Positions 16,658-25,121 of a stretch of DNA of 57,071 bases are shown piece after piece. Every line of letters begins with the position of its first letter. Positions within the stretch are counted from its first letter, which is position 1. The notes under the pieces are model-generated. The model was given only the letters and a program-made list of their open reading frames with translations, ran no database searches and had not been told where the DNA came from. A program made the translations under genes and the position numbers. The stretch is taken from positions 1 through 57,071 of the forward strand of contig NZ_BTPU01000070.1 of the NCBI RefSeq assembly GCF_036985595.1, given 5' to 3'. Origin of the DNA: Vallitalea maricola. Its GTDB lineage: Bacteria; Bacillota; Clostridia; Lachnospirales; Vallitaleaceae.

Positions 16658-16698
16658 TATAATATAACAAACCGTAAAGCGTGCTTAGCACGCTTTTT
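16658..16698 (+). promoter_or_regulatory. promoter plus 5'-leader hairpin (possible attenuator) of the ABC-F gene
   Basis: A -10 box TATAAT is at 16658-16663 with a weak -35 region. The expected start of transcription falls near 16670. AAAGCGTGC (16676-16684) and GCACGCTTT (16688-16696) form a 9-bp stem with a 3-base loop, followed by TT. The hairpin would thus be the first structure of the mRNA, about 30 bases before the start codon. It could be an attenuator, as known for several ABC-F genes, or simply the terminator of the gene upstream. Confidence 0.55.
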
Positions 16699-16727
16699 AC
16701 ATGTGAATATTGGAAGGAGAAATACAA

Positions 16728-18344
16728 TTGATTACAGTAACAGGACTAGAACTCCAATTTGGAACAAAAAAATTATTTAAAGATGTTAATGTGAAATTTA
16801 CACCAGGTAATTGTTATGGGGTAATAGGTGCTAATGGAGCAGGAAAATCTACTTTTCTCAAAATTTTATCTGGTGAAATAGAGCCTACTAAAGGAGAAGT
16901 AAGCATTACTCCAGGGGAAAGACTAGCAGTTTTAAAACAAGATCACTTCGAATTTGATGATTGTGTTGTATTAGATACAGTTGTTATGGGACATAAAAGA
17001 TTATACGATATAAGAATAGAAAAAGATGCATTATACATGAAAGAAGATTTTAGCGAAGAAGATGGTAAACATGCTTCAGAATTAGAAGCAGAATTTGCTG
17101 AGCTTGATGGATGGGAAGCAGACACTAACGCTGAGAGATTATTAATGGGACTAGGAATAGAAAAAGACTTGCACTATAAGACAATGAAAGAACTAAAAGG
17201 TAGTGAAAAAGTTAAGATTCTACTTGCTCAAGCACTATTCGGTGAACCAGATATTCTATTACTTGATGAGCCTACTAACCATATTGATTTTAAAGCCATT
17301 GCTTGGTTAGAAGAATTTCTAATTACTTATGAAAAAACAGTTATAGTTGTATCTCATGATAGACATTTTCTTAACAAAGTATGTACTCATATGTTGGATA
17401 TTGATTTTGGTAAAGCGAAATTATTTGTAGGTAACTATGATTTTTGGTATGAATCAAGTCAGCTTGCATTAAAACTTATAAATGACCAAAATAAAAAGAA
17501 AGAAGAAAAAATAAAAGAACTACAAGCATTTATTGCTAGATTCAGCTCTAATGCATCAAAAGCAAAACAAGCTACATCAAGAAAAAAATTACTTGACAAA
17601 ATAACTATTGATGATATTCAACCTTCTTCAAGGAGATATCCTTTTGTAGGATTCAATCCAGAAAGAGAAGCTGGAAAAGATATTCTTATGGTTGATGGAA
17701 TCAGCAAGACTATTGACGGAGTTAAAGTGCTTAATAATGTTACCTTCACTATAGCAAAAGGTGATAAGATTGTCATTCTTGGAAAGAACGAAATTGCTAG
17801 AACAACATTATTTAAGATTTTAATGGGAGAGATGGAGCCGGACGAAGGAACATACAAATGGGGAGTTACAACCAAAAGAGGATATTTACCAAAGGATAAC
17901 TCAGAATATTTTAATGATGTGGAGACTAACCTTATTGATTGGTTAAGACAATTCTCTGAAGAAAAAGCAGAGTCATTCATTAGAGGTTTCTTAGGTAAAA
18001 TGTTATTTTCAGGAGATGAACCGTTGAAAATGGCTAAGGTTCTATCTGGTGGAGAAAAAGTCAGATGTATGTTCTCAAAATTAATGTTGTCAGGTGCTAA
18101 TGTTATGATGCTTGATGAACCTACCAACCACCTTGACCTTGAATCAATTCAAGCTGTCAACAATGGTCTTATAGCATTTACAGGTACATTATTATTTACT
18201 TCTCATGACCATAAATTTATACAAACAATTGCTAATAGAGTTATTGAAATAACTCCAGCAGGGGTATTTGATAAGAAAGTAACATTTGATGAGTATATTG
18301 AAGATGAAGAAGTAATTAAAACATTAAAAGAGATGTATAGATAA
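16728..18344 (+). CDS. ABC-F ATPase, YbiT/YkpA-like
   Basis: A 538-residue soluble protein with two ABC ATPase domains and no membrane part, typical of ABC-F proteins that act on the ribosomal E site (translation factors or antibiotic protection). NBD1 has Walker A GANGAGKST (34-42) and LLLDEPTNHID; its signature reads LKGSEK rather than LSGGQ. NBD2 has LSGGEK and MMLDEPTNHLD, but its Walker A reads GKNEIARTT (about 351-359), with Arg in place of Lys. The linker (KKEEKIKELQAFIARFSSNASKAKQA) is charged. Start is TTG at 16728 with GGAAGGAG upstream. Closest type is YbiT/YkpA by the signature sequences. Confidence 0.88.
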   Translation: MITVTGLELQFGTKKLFKDVNVKFTPGNCYGVIGANGAGKSTFLKILSGEIEPTKGEVSITPGERLAVLKQDHFEFDDCVVLDTVVMGHKRLYDIRIEKDALYMKEDFSEEDGKHASELEAEFAELDGWEADTNAERLLMGLGIEKDLHYKTMKELKGSEKVKILLAQALFGEPDILLLDEPTNHIDFKAIAWLEEFLITYEKTVIVVSHDRHFLNKVCTHMLDIDFGKAKLFVGNYDFWYESSQLALKLINDQNKKKEEKIKELQAFIARFSSNASKAKQATSRKKLLDKITIDDIQPSSRRYPFVGFNPEREAGKDILMVDGISKTIDGVKVLNNVTFTIAKGDKIVILGKNEIARTTLFKILMGEMEPDEGTYKWGVTTKRGYLPKDNSEYFNDVETNLIDWLRQFSEEKAESFIRGFLGKMLFSGDEPLKMAKVLSGGEKVRCMFSKLMLSGANVMMLDEPTNHLDLESIQAVNNGLIAFTGTLLFTSHDHKFIQTIANRVIEITPAGVFDKKVTFDEYIEDEEVIKTLKEMYR

Positions 18345-18394
18345 TATTAAATACCATAAAATAATTATAGAAATATAAGTAAAGCAGGTGACTT

Positions 18395-19288
18395 ATGATA
18401 AAGTTAGGTAAAGTACAATTATTAACAGTAAAAAGATTATCACCAATAGGGATTTTTTTAACTAGTAATGAAAATGAGCAGAAAGAAGAAAATGGTTTTA
18501 TCTCTGATCATTATCTAGACGAAAAAAAGGATAAGGAAAAAGAAGAAGTTCTTTTACCAAAGAAACAAGTTCCGGAAGGTATTAAAGTAGGACATCAACT
18601 AGAAGTTTTTATCTACAAAGATTCTAAGGATAGACCAATAGCTACAACGAGAAAACCTAAACTTGTTCTTGGTGAACTGGCTCCATTAAGAGTTGTTCAA
18701 CAAACAAAGATAGGTGCTTTCATGGATTGGGGATTGGAGCGTGATTTATTCCTTCCATTTAGAGAGCAAACAGACAAAGTTCATCTTAATAATGAGTATC
18801 TAGTATCATTATATGTTGATAAGAGCGAAAGATTATGTGCGACTATGGATGTCTACAAACATCTATCTAATGAATCACCTTATAAAAAAGATGATACAGT
18901 AAAAGGCATCGTCATAAGTGTCAAAGAAGAATTAGGCGCATTCGTAGCTGTTGATAATAAGTATAACGGTCTAATTCCTAAGATTGAGCTTTTTAAAAAC
19001 ATAAAATGTGGAGACTACATTGAGGGACGTGTAACTAAAGTAAGAGAAGATGGAAAACTCAATATTAGTTTAAGACAAAAAGCTTATTTACAAATGAATG
19101 ATGATTCTAAAAAGATTATGGATAAATTGATTAAGAACAATGGCAAGTTGAATTTAAATGATAAAAGTTCGCCAGATAGAATAAAATCAGAACTTAATAT
19201 GAGCAAAAATGCATTCAAGAGAGCAGTCGGTAGACTTTTAAAAGAAGGTAAAATTAAATTTGTTGGTAAAGGTATAGAAAAAATATAA
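18395..19288 (+). CDS. cvfB: CvfB-like S1 RNA-binding protein
   Basis: A 297-residue protein with S1-type RNA-binding modules and a C-terminal winged helix, as in CvfB/YitL. Visible are an S1-like block around PLRVVQQTKIGAFMDWGLERDLFLPFREQ, a second at VKGIVISVKEELGAFVAVDNKYNGLIPKIE with GRVTKVREDGKLNISLRQKAY, and the C-terminal SELNMSKNAFKRAVGRLLKEGKI. CvfB affects expression of virulence and secreted-protein genes in staphylococci; function here is unknown. The N terminus has an insertion of charged residues (about 30-55). It follows the ABC-F gene by 50 bases and may share its transcript, an association consistent with translation-related functions. Confidence 0.85.
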   Translation: MIKLGKVQLLTVKRLSPIGIFLTSNENEQKEENGFISDHYLDEKKDKEKEEVLLPKKQVPEGIKVGHQLEVFIYKDSKDRPIATTRKPKLVLGELAPLRVVQQTKIGAFMDWGLERDLFLPFREQTDKVHLNNEYLVSLYVDKSERLCATMDVYKHLSNESPYKKDDTVKGIVISVKEELGAFVAVDNKYNGLIPKIELFKNIKCGDYIEGRVTKVREDGKLNISLRQKAYLQMNDDSKKIMDKLIKNNGKLNLNDKSSPDRIKSELNMSKNAFKRAVGRLLKEGKIKFVGKGIEKI

Positions 19289-19308
19289 ATAGCATGTTTG
19301 TAATAAGT

Positions 19309-19351
19309 AAGGAAGGGACTGGCGATAATATTATTGCACAGTCCCTTCCTT
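19309..19351. terminator. bidirectional terminator between cvfB-like gene and azoR
   Basis: AAGGAAGGGACTG (19309-19321) pairs with CAGTCCCTTCCTT (19339-19351); the loop carries further complementarity (ATAATATTAT). Located between convergent genes. Confidence 0.85.
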
Positions 19352-19365
19352 AATATATTGTTTTA

Positions 19366-20013
19366 CTAAAAAAATTCTATCATATCATCAATTTCTTCAG
19401 TTGCATTCTGAATTGCCATATCTCTACCGACCGAACTGTCATCTACTCCGTCTACAAGGATCTTGTCAAATTTTTTCAATCCTAGAAACTTAAAGATGTC
19501 ATGTAGATAATTTACTCCTTTATTCATGAAAGGAGATATAAGAAACGGGATTTTAGCACCAGAAGATTGAATATATATCATTTTTCTTTTTTTATCTCCT
19601 AATAGTCCAGAAACTTTATTATTGACAGTATCTATATTTATTAATTTTTTATCTTGTATAATACAATCCAGATATTGTTTTAACATTGATGGGAAAAAAA
19701 TACTCCACATTGGAGCCGTGATAACATATTTATCAGCTCTTAAAAATTGATCGCATAGACCTCTTATTTGTTCAACTTGTTGCTTTTCTTTGTCAGAAAG
19801 CTTTTCATAATCCTCACCACTAGCTAGGGCAGCTCTTGAAGTAAATAATTTGTAATTCAATCTTGGTATATTTGCTTCATAAAGGTCTAATTCTTCAATT
19901 GTATCATTTGGATATAACTCTTTGTACTTATTAATAAATATTCGACCCACTGTTTTACTGGTTGATAAGCTTTCAGGTTTTGAATTAACAGTTATATATA
20001 ACAATGTAGCCAT
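19366..20013 (-). CDS. azoR: FMN-dependent NADH azoreductase family
   Basis: A 215-residue flavodoxin-fold quinone/azo reductase. The N terminus reads TLLYITVNSKPESLSTSKTVGRIFI, the phosphate-binding loop of FMN. Later segments are YVITAPMWSIFFPSMLKQYLDCIIQ and KMIYIQSSGA. Members reduce quinones and azo or nitro compounds in the cytoplasm with NADH and protect against thiol or quinone stress. AAAGGAG precedes the ATG. Single-gene unit bounded by a bidirectional terminator. Confidence 0.85.
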   Translation of the reverse strand: MATLLYITVNSKPESLSTSKTVGRIFINKYKELYPNDTIEELDLYEANIPRLNYKLFTSRAALASGEDYEKLSDKEKQQVEQIRGLCDQFLRADKYVITAPMWSIFFPSMLKQYLDCIIQDKKLINIDTVNNKVSGLLGDKKRKMIYIQSSGAKIPFLISPFMNKGVNYLHDIFKFLGLKKFDKILVDGVDDSSVGRDMAIQNATEEIDDMIEFF

Positions 20014-20336
20014 ACAAATCTCTCCTTTTGTTGTTTTATAAGTTTTAATAATATTAAGCTACTTACTTCTATCTATAGTTTGATGATTTTTATATAAATT
20101 TAAACATGAATTCATAAAGAAAATATATTGTACTTTTGTATACTAAAATGTAATATGTTTAGATCTAGATATATTCAATGGTTAACAAAAAACAGAAAAA
20201 GAATGTGCGTCAGTCGGAAACAAAAACACAATATTTTGGTTAAAATCATAAAAATAACCTAAAAAAGTGTTTGACTCACGTACAAATTCTTCATATAATG
20301 AGGAAGTAAGCATTCTATTTATAGGAGGATAAAAAT
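20014..20336 (+). promoter_or_regulatory. intergenic region with consensus promoter for the 20337 gene
   Basis: TTGACT (20271-20276) and TATAAT (20294-20299) are 17 bases apart, an almost ideal housekeeping promoter. Two additional codons matter: an ATG at 20335 overlaps the GTG start. The rest of the 323 bases is AT-rich, with no gene visible. Confidence 0.75.
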
Positions 20337-21506
20337 GTGGAACACAACGCAAATATTAAAAAAGCCATAAGTGTAGAAGGACTTGTATCACTAATCATAA
20401 TTGGAGTTTTTTTTACTTATCTGTGTAGTATTATGGGAGTAGTTAACATGTTTAATACCTTAATCAGCACAGCACATGATTTACTAATTAATACAGTATT
20501 TTTCATAATGGGCATAACAGTACTAGCAGGAGCATTTGGTTCGGTTTTATCAGAATTTGGAATAATATCAATTCTTAATAGACTATTATCATGTCTTATG
20601 AAGCCCTTGTATAAAATGCCAGGTGCAGCAATATTAGGAGTTGTGACTACATATTTATCAGACAATCCTGCAATCATTACTTTAGCTAATGATAAAGGAT
20701 TCAAAAGGTATTTTAAGAAATATCAATTACCAGCACTTACCAATATAGGAACGGCTTTTGGAATGGGGCTTGTTGTAACATCTTTTATGATAGCTCAGCA
20801 GTCTCCCATTGGAGAAAGCTTTGTATTACCTGCTTTAATCGGGAATATAGGAGCTGTTATTGGAAGTGTTGTAAGTGTACGTATAATGCTATACTTTACT
20901 AAGAAGGAATATGGTACGGATGAAATGGCTGTTGAAGGCAGTGACAAGTCTTTTAATATGTTAAAATATAGAGAAGTAAGAGAAGGTAATATAGGTTCAA
21001 GGCTTCTTGAATCTTTATTAGAAGGAGGTAAATCAGGGGTAGATTTAGGTCTTTCTATTATCCCAGGGGTTTTAATCATTTGTACTTTGGTTATGATGCT
21101 GACTAATGGACCATCAGCTACTGGATTATATACTGGTAAAGCATATGAAGGAATTGGTTTGTTTACATTCTTAGCTGACAAACTTAATTTTATATTACAT
21201 CCTATGTTTGGATTCAGCAGCTATGAAGCAGTATCCGTTCCAATCACATCACTAGGTTCTGTTGGTGCAGCTATTGGACTTGTACCAAAATTATTAAAAG
21301 AGAATCTTGTTGGTAGTAATGATATAGCAGTTTTTACTGCTATGGGAATGTGTTGGAGTGGTTACTTAAGTACACATGTTGCAATGATGGATAGCCTAAA
21401 GTGTAGAAAACTAACAGGTAAAGCTATTATAAGTCATACTTTTGGTGGTTTGGCTGCAGGTATATCTGCACATTGGATTTATGAATTATGGATGAATGTA
21501 TTATAG
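20337..21506 (+). CDS. CD0519/CD1768-type multi-span membrane protein (Gate-domain-like)
   Basis: A 389-residue integral membrane protein with about nine or ten hydrophobic segments, resembling the CD0519/CD1768 family of Clostridia and related to proteins with the nucleoside-recognition Gate domain. Conserved looking parts are TYLSDNPAIITLANDKGF and FGFSSYEAVSVPITSLGSVGAAIGL. Transport is likely but substrate is unknown. The frame starts at GTG (20337). AGGAGG is about 9 bases upstream and an overlapping ATG two bases earlier opens an 11-codon out-of-frame reading ending at TAA, so initiation may be limited. Strong promoter upstream. Confidence 0.8.
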   Translation: MEHNANIKKAISVEGLVSLIIIGVFFTYLCSIMGVVNMFNTLISTAHDLLINTVFFIMGITVLAGAFGSVLSEFGIISILNRLLSCLMKPLYKMPGAAILGVVTTYLSDNPAIITLANDKGFKRYFKKYQLPALTNIGTAFGMGLVVTSFMIAQQSPIGESFVLPALIGNIGAVIGSVVSVRIMLYFTKKEYGTDEMAVEGSDKSFNMLKYREVREGNIGSRLLESLLEGGKSGVDLGLSIIPGVLIICTLVMMLTNGPSATGLYTGKAYEGIGLFTFLADKLNFILHPMFGFSSYEAVSVPITSLGSVGAAIGLVPKLLKENLVGSNDIAVFTAMGMCWSGYLSTHVAMMDSLKCRKLTGKAIISHTFGGLAAGISAHWIYELWMNVL

Positions 21507-21677
21507 ATAAATATGAATATTGATTCCAAGTGAAAGCTAATATATAATTAGGTTAGTTCATTAAGAAATATTATTATAGACGTATTATCGTACTATAAGC
21601 TAAGATTAATTAATGAATTCTAGAAAATGATGACTGGTAAAATTAATCTTTATATTGTTTTAGGATGAAAGGAATGA

Positions 21678-22472
21678 ATGTTTATGATAAAATTAGGATT
21701 ATGTGCATGGATGTTACCAATGGAAGAAGAGGAGACATTTTCATTCGCGGGTAAATTAGGATTTGATGGAGTTGCCATAGAACTTAAATACAATAATGGT
21801 TTACTTCATTTATCAGATAAAGATAAGCAAAAAAAATATCTAGAACTAGCAAAAGAAAACAATGTTGTTATAGCAACTTTTGCTCTTAATACCTTATGTG
21901 ATTATGGTATGAGTAAAAAAGAGGATCACGAAATAGTATTTGATATAATCGACCAAGCAATTATGATTGCTGAAGATATGGGAGTAAAAACATTCCAATT
22001 CCCTAGTTTCATTGCTAGTGATATTACTAATGAAGAGGATTTTAATAATACTGTTATTTGTCTAAGATATGCCTGTGAAAAAGCCAAAGGAAAAGGAATT
22101 AAGATTGGTTGGGAAAATACCATGGATAAAGATAATAACAAGTTAATGGTTGAAAAAGTAAATTCTGAAAATTTCTTTATATATTATGATACACAAAATC
22201 CAGTTTCATTCTCTAATCTTGATAATATACGATTAGCTAAAGATCTATTAAGCTCAATTAAAGAAATTCATGCAAAAGATAGCTTAGATGATCCAGAAGC
22301 TGAATTATATATATGGGAAGGAACCACTAATTTCAAAGAAGTCATGGAAGTCTTTAGAGATAGTAATTACTCTGGCTGGATTATTATAGAAAGTAATTAT
22401 AAAGCTTTTAAAAATTATGTAGATATAATTAAAAAGGACAGAGAATTTATCCTTGGTTTGTTTGAAAGGTAA
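21678..22472 (+). CDS. sugar phosphate isomerase/epimerase (AP-endonuclease-2-like TIM barrel)
   Basis: A 264-residue TIM-barrel protein of the xylose-isomerase-like family. Metal-binding positions can be followed: GWENT (Glu), YDTQNP (Asp), EIHAKDS (His and Asp), and the terminal IIIESNY (Glu). Such enzymes interconvert keto and aldo sugars or their phosphates, often myo-inositol or tagatose-type substrates; the substrate here is not known. ATG 21678 or 21684 could be the start; the latter has better spacing from AAAGGA. A T-rich terminator follows and separates it from mtnK. Confidence 0.75.
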   Translation: MFMIKLGLCAWMLPMEEEETFSFAGKLGFDGVAIELKYNNGLLHLSDKDKQKKYLELAKENNVVIATFALNTLCDYGMSKKEDHEIVFDIIDQAIMIAEDMGVKTFQFPSFIASDITNEEDFNNTVICLRYACEKAKGKGIKIGWENTMDKDNNKLMVEKVNSENFFIYYDTQNPVSFSNLDNIRLAKDLLSSIKEIHAKDSLDDPEAELYIWEGTTNFKEVMEVFRDSNYSGWIIIESNYKAFKNYVDIIKKDREFILGLFER

Positions 22473-22541
22473 TGTGGATTATTCATTAATTCATGGAAAT
22501 TAATATATTGAGTATATAATAAAAATAATGAACTTAAAACA

Positions 22542-22586
22542 AATAATGAGGTTGTAGATTAAGAGAATACTGCCTCATTATTTTTT
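22542..22586 (+). terminator. terminator after sugar isomerase-like gene
   Basis: AATAATGAGG (22542-22551) pairs with CCTCATTATT (22573-22582), followed by TTTT. Confidence 0.8.
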
Positions 22587-22736
22587 ATGGTTGATGAAAT
22601 AATAAAAATGGATTACACTGTAATTATCAAACATTAATCCAGACATTTAATTCACTTCTAAATGTGCTAATCGGGAAGACTCTTAATTTATTCAATTACA
22701 ACTACAAAATATCATTGAAAAGGAGAGATAAGGATA

Positions 22737-23954
22737 ATGAATGAGTTTTATCAACTTGATGTTAATAAAGTCTATGATTATGTACAGCAACAATTAAACT
22801 TTTTTTATGAGGATGCAGATATTGAATGTAGCGAAATTGGTGACGGTAATCTCAATCTAGTTTTTAGAGTAAAAGACAAGAAGCATAATAAAAGTGTTAT
22901 AGTTAAACAATCTCTTCCATATGTCAGATGTGTAGGAGAAGATTGGCCTCTGAGCATTGGTAGAAGTGAAATAGAGAGTAAATTATTAGAAATTGAGTAC
23001 AAACTTACAAATGGAAAGGTGCCTGAAGTTTATAAGTTTGATAAGGTCATGTATTCAACCATCATGGAAGATCTAACTGACTATGTAATAATGAGAACAG
23101 GACTACTTGAGTATAATCAGTATCCAAAATTCGTAGACCAAATAACGGATTTTATTGTCAATACATTGATTCTTACATCTGATGTAGTCATGGAACACAA
23201 GGAGAAAAAAGCGTATGTAAAAGAATTTATTAATCCACAGTTATGTGAAATAACGGAAGACCTTGTTTACTCTGAACCATTCTTTGATGCTAAGAGGAAT
23301 AATATACCTGATTATATGATTCAATTCATGGAGAAAAATGTGTGGAACGATAAAGCTCTTATATTAGAAGTAACTAAACTGAAATTTGATTTTATGAATA
23401 ATGCTCAAGCATTGTTACATGGGGACCTTCATACAGGAAGTATTTTTATAAATCAAGATAATATCAAAGTCATTGATCCTGAATTTGCATTTTATGGACC
23501 TATCGCTTATGACACTGGTGCATTGATAGCTAATTTAATTATGAACTATTTATCTACAGATGTAAGATGCAATGATACAGGATTAAAGAACAAACATATG
23601 ACTTATTTGTTAGATACCATAAAAGATGTTATGGATGTTTTTAGGGATAAGTGTATGAAAATATGGCCTGATGTAGTGAAGGATAATATGGTTTTACGTT
23701 CACCAGATTTCGCTAAATACTATATAGATGATATATTCGTAAATACAGCAGGAGTTGCTGGATGCGAAATGATAAGGAGAACAGTTGGACTTGCTCATGT
23801 TGCTGATCTAGATGGTATAGAAGATGAGACCAAAAGAGAAAAAACTAGAAAATTGAACGTGTTATTAGCGAAAGAATTCATTCTGAAGAGAAATGAAATA
23901 CTGGAAGGAAAAGATTTTGTCAATCTAATCAAGAATTTTTGTGGAAAGATATAA
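22737..23954 (+). CDS. mtnK: methylthioribose kinase MtnK
   Basis: A 405-residue kinase of the choline-kinase-like fold, full length for MtnK. It phosphorylates 5-methylthioribose at C1 with ATP in salvage of the methylthioadenosine left by polyamine and ethylene-type chemistry. Signatures: IGDGNLNLVFRV (glycine loop), VKQSLPYVRCVGEDWPLS, the catalytic loop HGDLHTGSIF and metal-binding DPEFAFYGP. GGAGAG lies upstream of the ATG. It is followed after 28 bases by mtnA, the next enzyme of the path. No SAM riboswitch is seen in the 260-base leader. Confidence 0.93.
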   Translation: MNEFYQLDVNKVYDYVQQQLNFFYEDADIECSEIGDGNLNLVFRVKDKKHNKSVIVKQSLPYVRCVGEDWPLSIGRSEIESKLLEIEYKLTNGKVPEVYKFDKVMYSTIMEDLTDYVIMRTGLLEYNQYPKFVDQITDFIVNTLILTSDVVMEHKEKKAYVKEFINPQLCEITEDLVYSEPFFDAKRNNIPDYMIQFMEKNVWNDKALILEVTKLKFDFMNNAQALLHGDLHTGSIFINQDNIKVIDPEFAFYGPIAYDTGALIANLIMNYLSTDVRCNDTGLKNKHMTYLLDTIKDVMDVFRDKCMKIWPDVVKDNMVLRSPDFAKYYIDDIFVNTAGVAGCEMIRRTVGLAHVADLDGIEDETKREKTRKLNVLLAKEFILKRNEILEGKDFVNLIKNFCGKI

Positions 23955-23982
23955 ATTTTCAATTGAAAAGGAGTGTTCATAA

Positions 23983-25026
23983 ATGAATATTATTGTTCCA
24001 GCAAAATTGAATGAAAAAAAAGATAAGATGATTCTACTAGACCAAACATTATTACCTATAGAAACAAAATACATAGAAATTGTAAAAGTCGAAGACACTT
24101 GGGAAGCAATCAAAAAATTACGTGTCAGAGGAGCTCCTGCAATAGGAGTAGCAGCAGGATTTGGCGTTTATCTAGGAGTAAAGGAATCTATGGCAAAAAC
24201 ATATGATGAATTTTTTAAAGAATTCAAAGAAGCAAAAGATTATCTAGCTTCATCAAGACCTACAGCAGTCAATCTTTTTTGGGCTCTTGATCGTATGGAA
24301 AGAAGATTGATAGAAGAAAAGGATAAATCAATATTAGAAATCAAGGAATGTCTATTAGAAGAAAGTGAAGAGATACTTAAAGAAGACCAGGAAATGTGTA
24401 AAAAAATATCAGAGTACGGGTTAAGCCTATTAAAGCCTGAAATGGGATTACTAACACATTGTAATGCTGGTGGTATAGCTACATCAGGTTATGGTACAGC
24501 TCTTGGACCAATGTATCTAGGACAAGAAAAAGGGTACAATTTTAAGGTGTTCGCTGATGAGACTAGACCTCTTAATCAAGGTTCAAGATTAACAGCATGG
24601 GAACTCAATGAAGCAGGTATTGATGTAACTGTAATATGTGATAATATGGCATCAATAGTTATGAAACAAGGCAAAATCAACGCAGTTCTAGTTGGTTGTG
24701 ACAGAGTTGCAGCTAATGGTGATACAGCTAACAAAATAGGAACATCCGGGGTAGCTATCCTAGCAAAAGAGTATGGCATACCATTTTATGTATTAGGTCC
24801 TACTTCTACCATTGATATGGATACTACAACAGGTGACGATATAAATATAGAACTTAGGGAAAGCAAAGAAATATACAATGGATTCGGTAAAGTAACAGCA
24901 CCACCACAAGTCAAGTTCTACAATCCAGCTTTTGACGTAACAGATAATAAATACATTACTGCTATTATCACAGAAAAAGGCATAGTTGAACCACCATTTG
25001 AAGAGAACCTTAAACAACTGTTCTAA
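23983..25026 (+). CDS. mtnA: methylthioribose-1-phosphate isomerase MtnA
   Basis: A 347-residue isomerase of the eIF2B-like family converting methylthioribose-1-phosphate to methylthioribulose-1-phosphate. Family marks: RGAPAIGVAAGFG (49-61), SRPTAVNLFWALDRM, catalytic Cys160 in THCNAGGIAT, ADETRPLNQGSRLTAWEL and the Asp in VGCDRVAANGDTANKIGT. AAAAGGAG precedes the ATG. mtnB, mtnX or mtnD homologues are not in the window, so the route after this step is open; Clostridia often use an aldolase (DHAP) shunt instead. Confidence 0.93.
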   Translation: MNIIVPAKLNEKKDKMILLDQTLLPIETKYIEIVKVEDTWEAIKKLRVRGAPAIGVAAGFGVYLGVKESMAKTYDEFFKEFKEAKDYLASSRPTAVNLFWALDRMERRLIEEKDKSILEIKECLLEESEEILKEDQEMCKKISEYGLSLLKPEMGLLTHCNAGGIATSGYGTALGPMYLGQEKGYNFKVFADETRPLNQGSRLTAWELNEAGIDVTVICDNMASIVMKQGKINAVLVGCDRVAANGDTANKIGTSGVAILAKEYGIPFYVLGPTSTIDMDTTTGDDINIELRESKEIYNGFGKVTAPPQVKFYNPAFDVTDNKYITAIITEKGIVEPPFEENLKQLF

Positions 25027-25121
25027 CCAATAATCATGTTTCAATATTGACTTTTTATGTAGTAAGATGTAATAATATTCTAAGACGCCTTATTATTAAC
25101 AACATAGATGGAGGAATGAAA

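Noticed and set aside
22473..22736. SAM-type riboswitch upstream of mtnK
   Set aside because: Conserved riboswitch helices and the typical GAGGGA-like blocks are missing; only a terminator of the preceding gene is visible.
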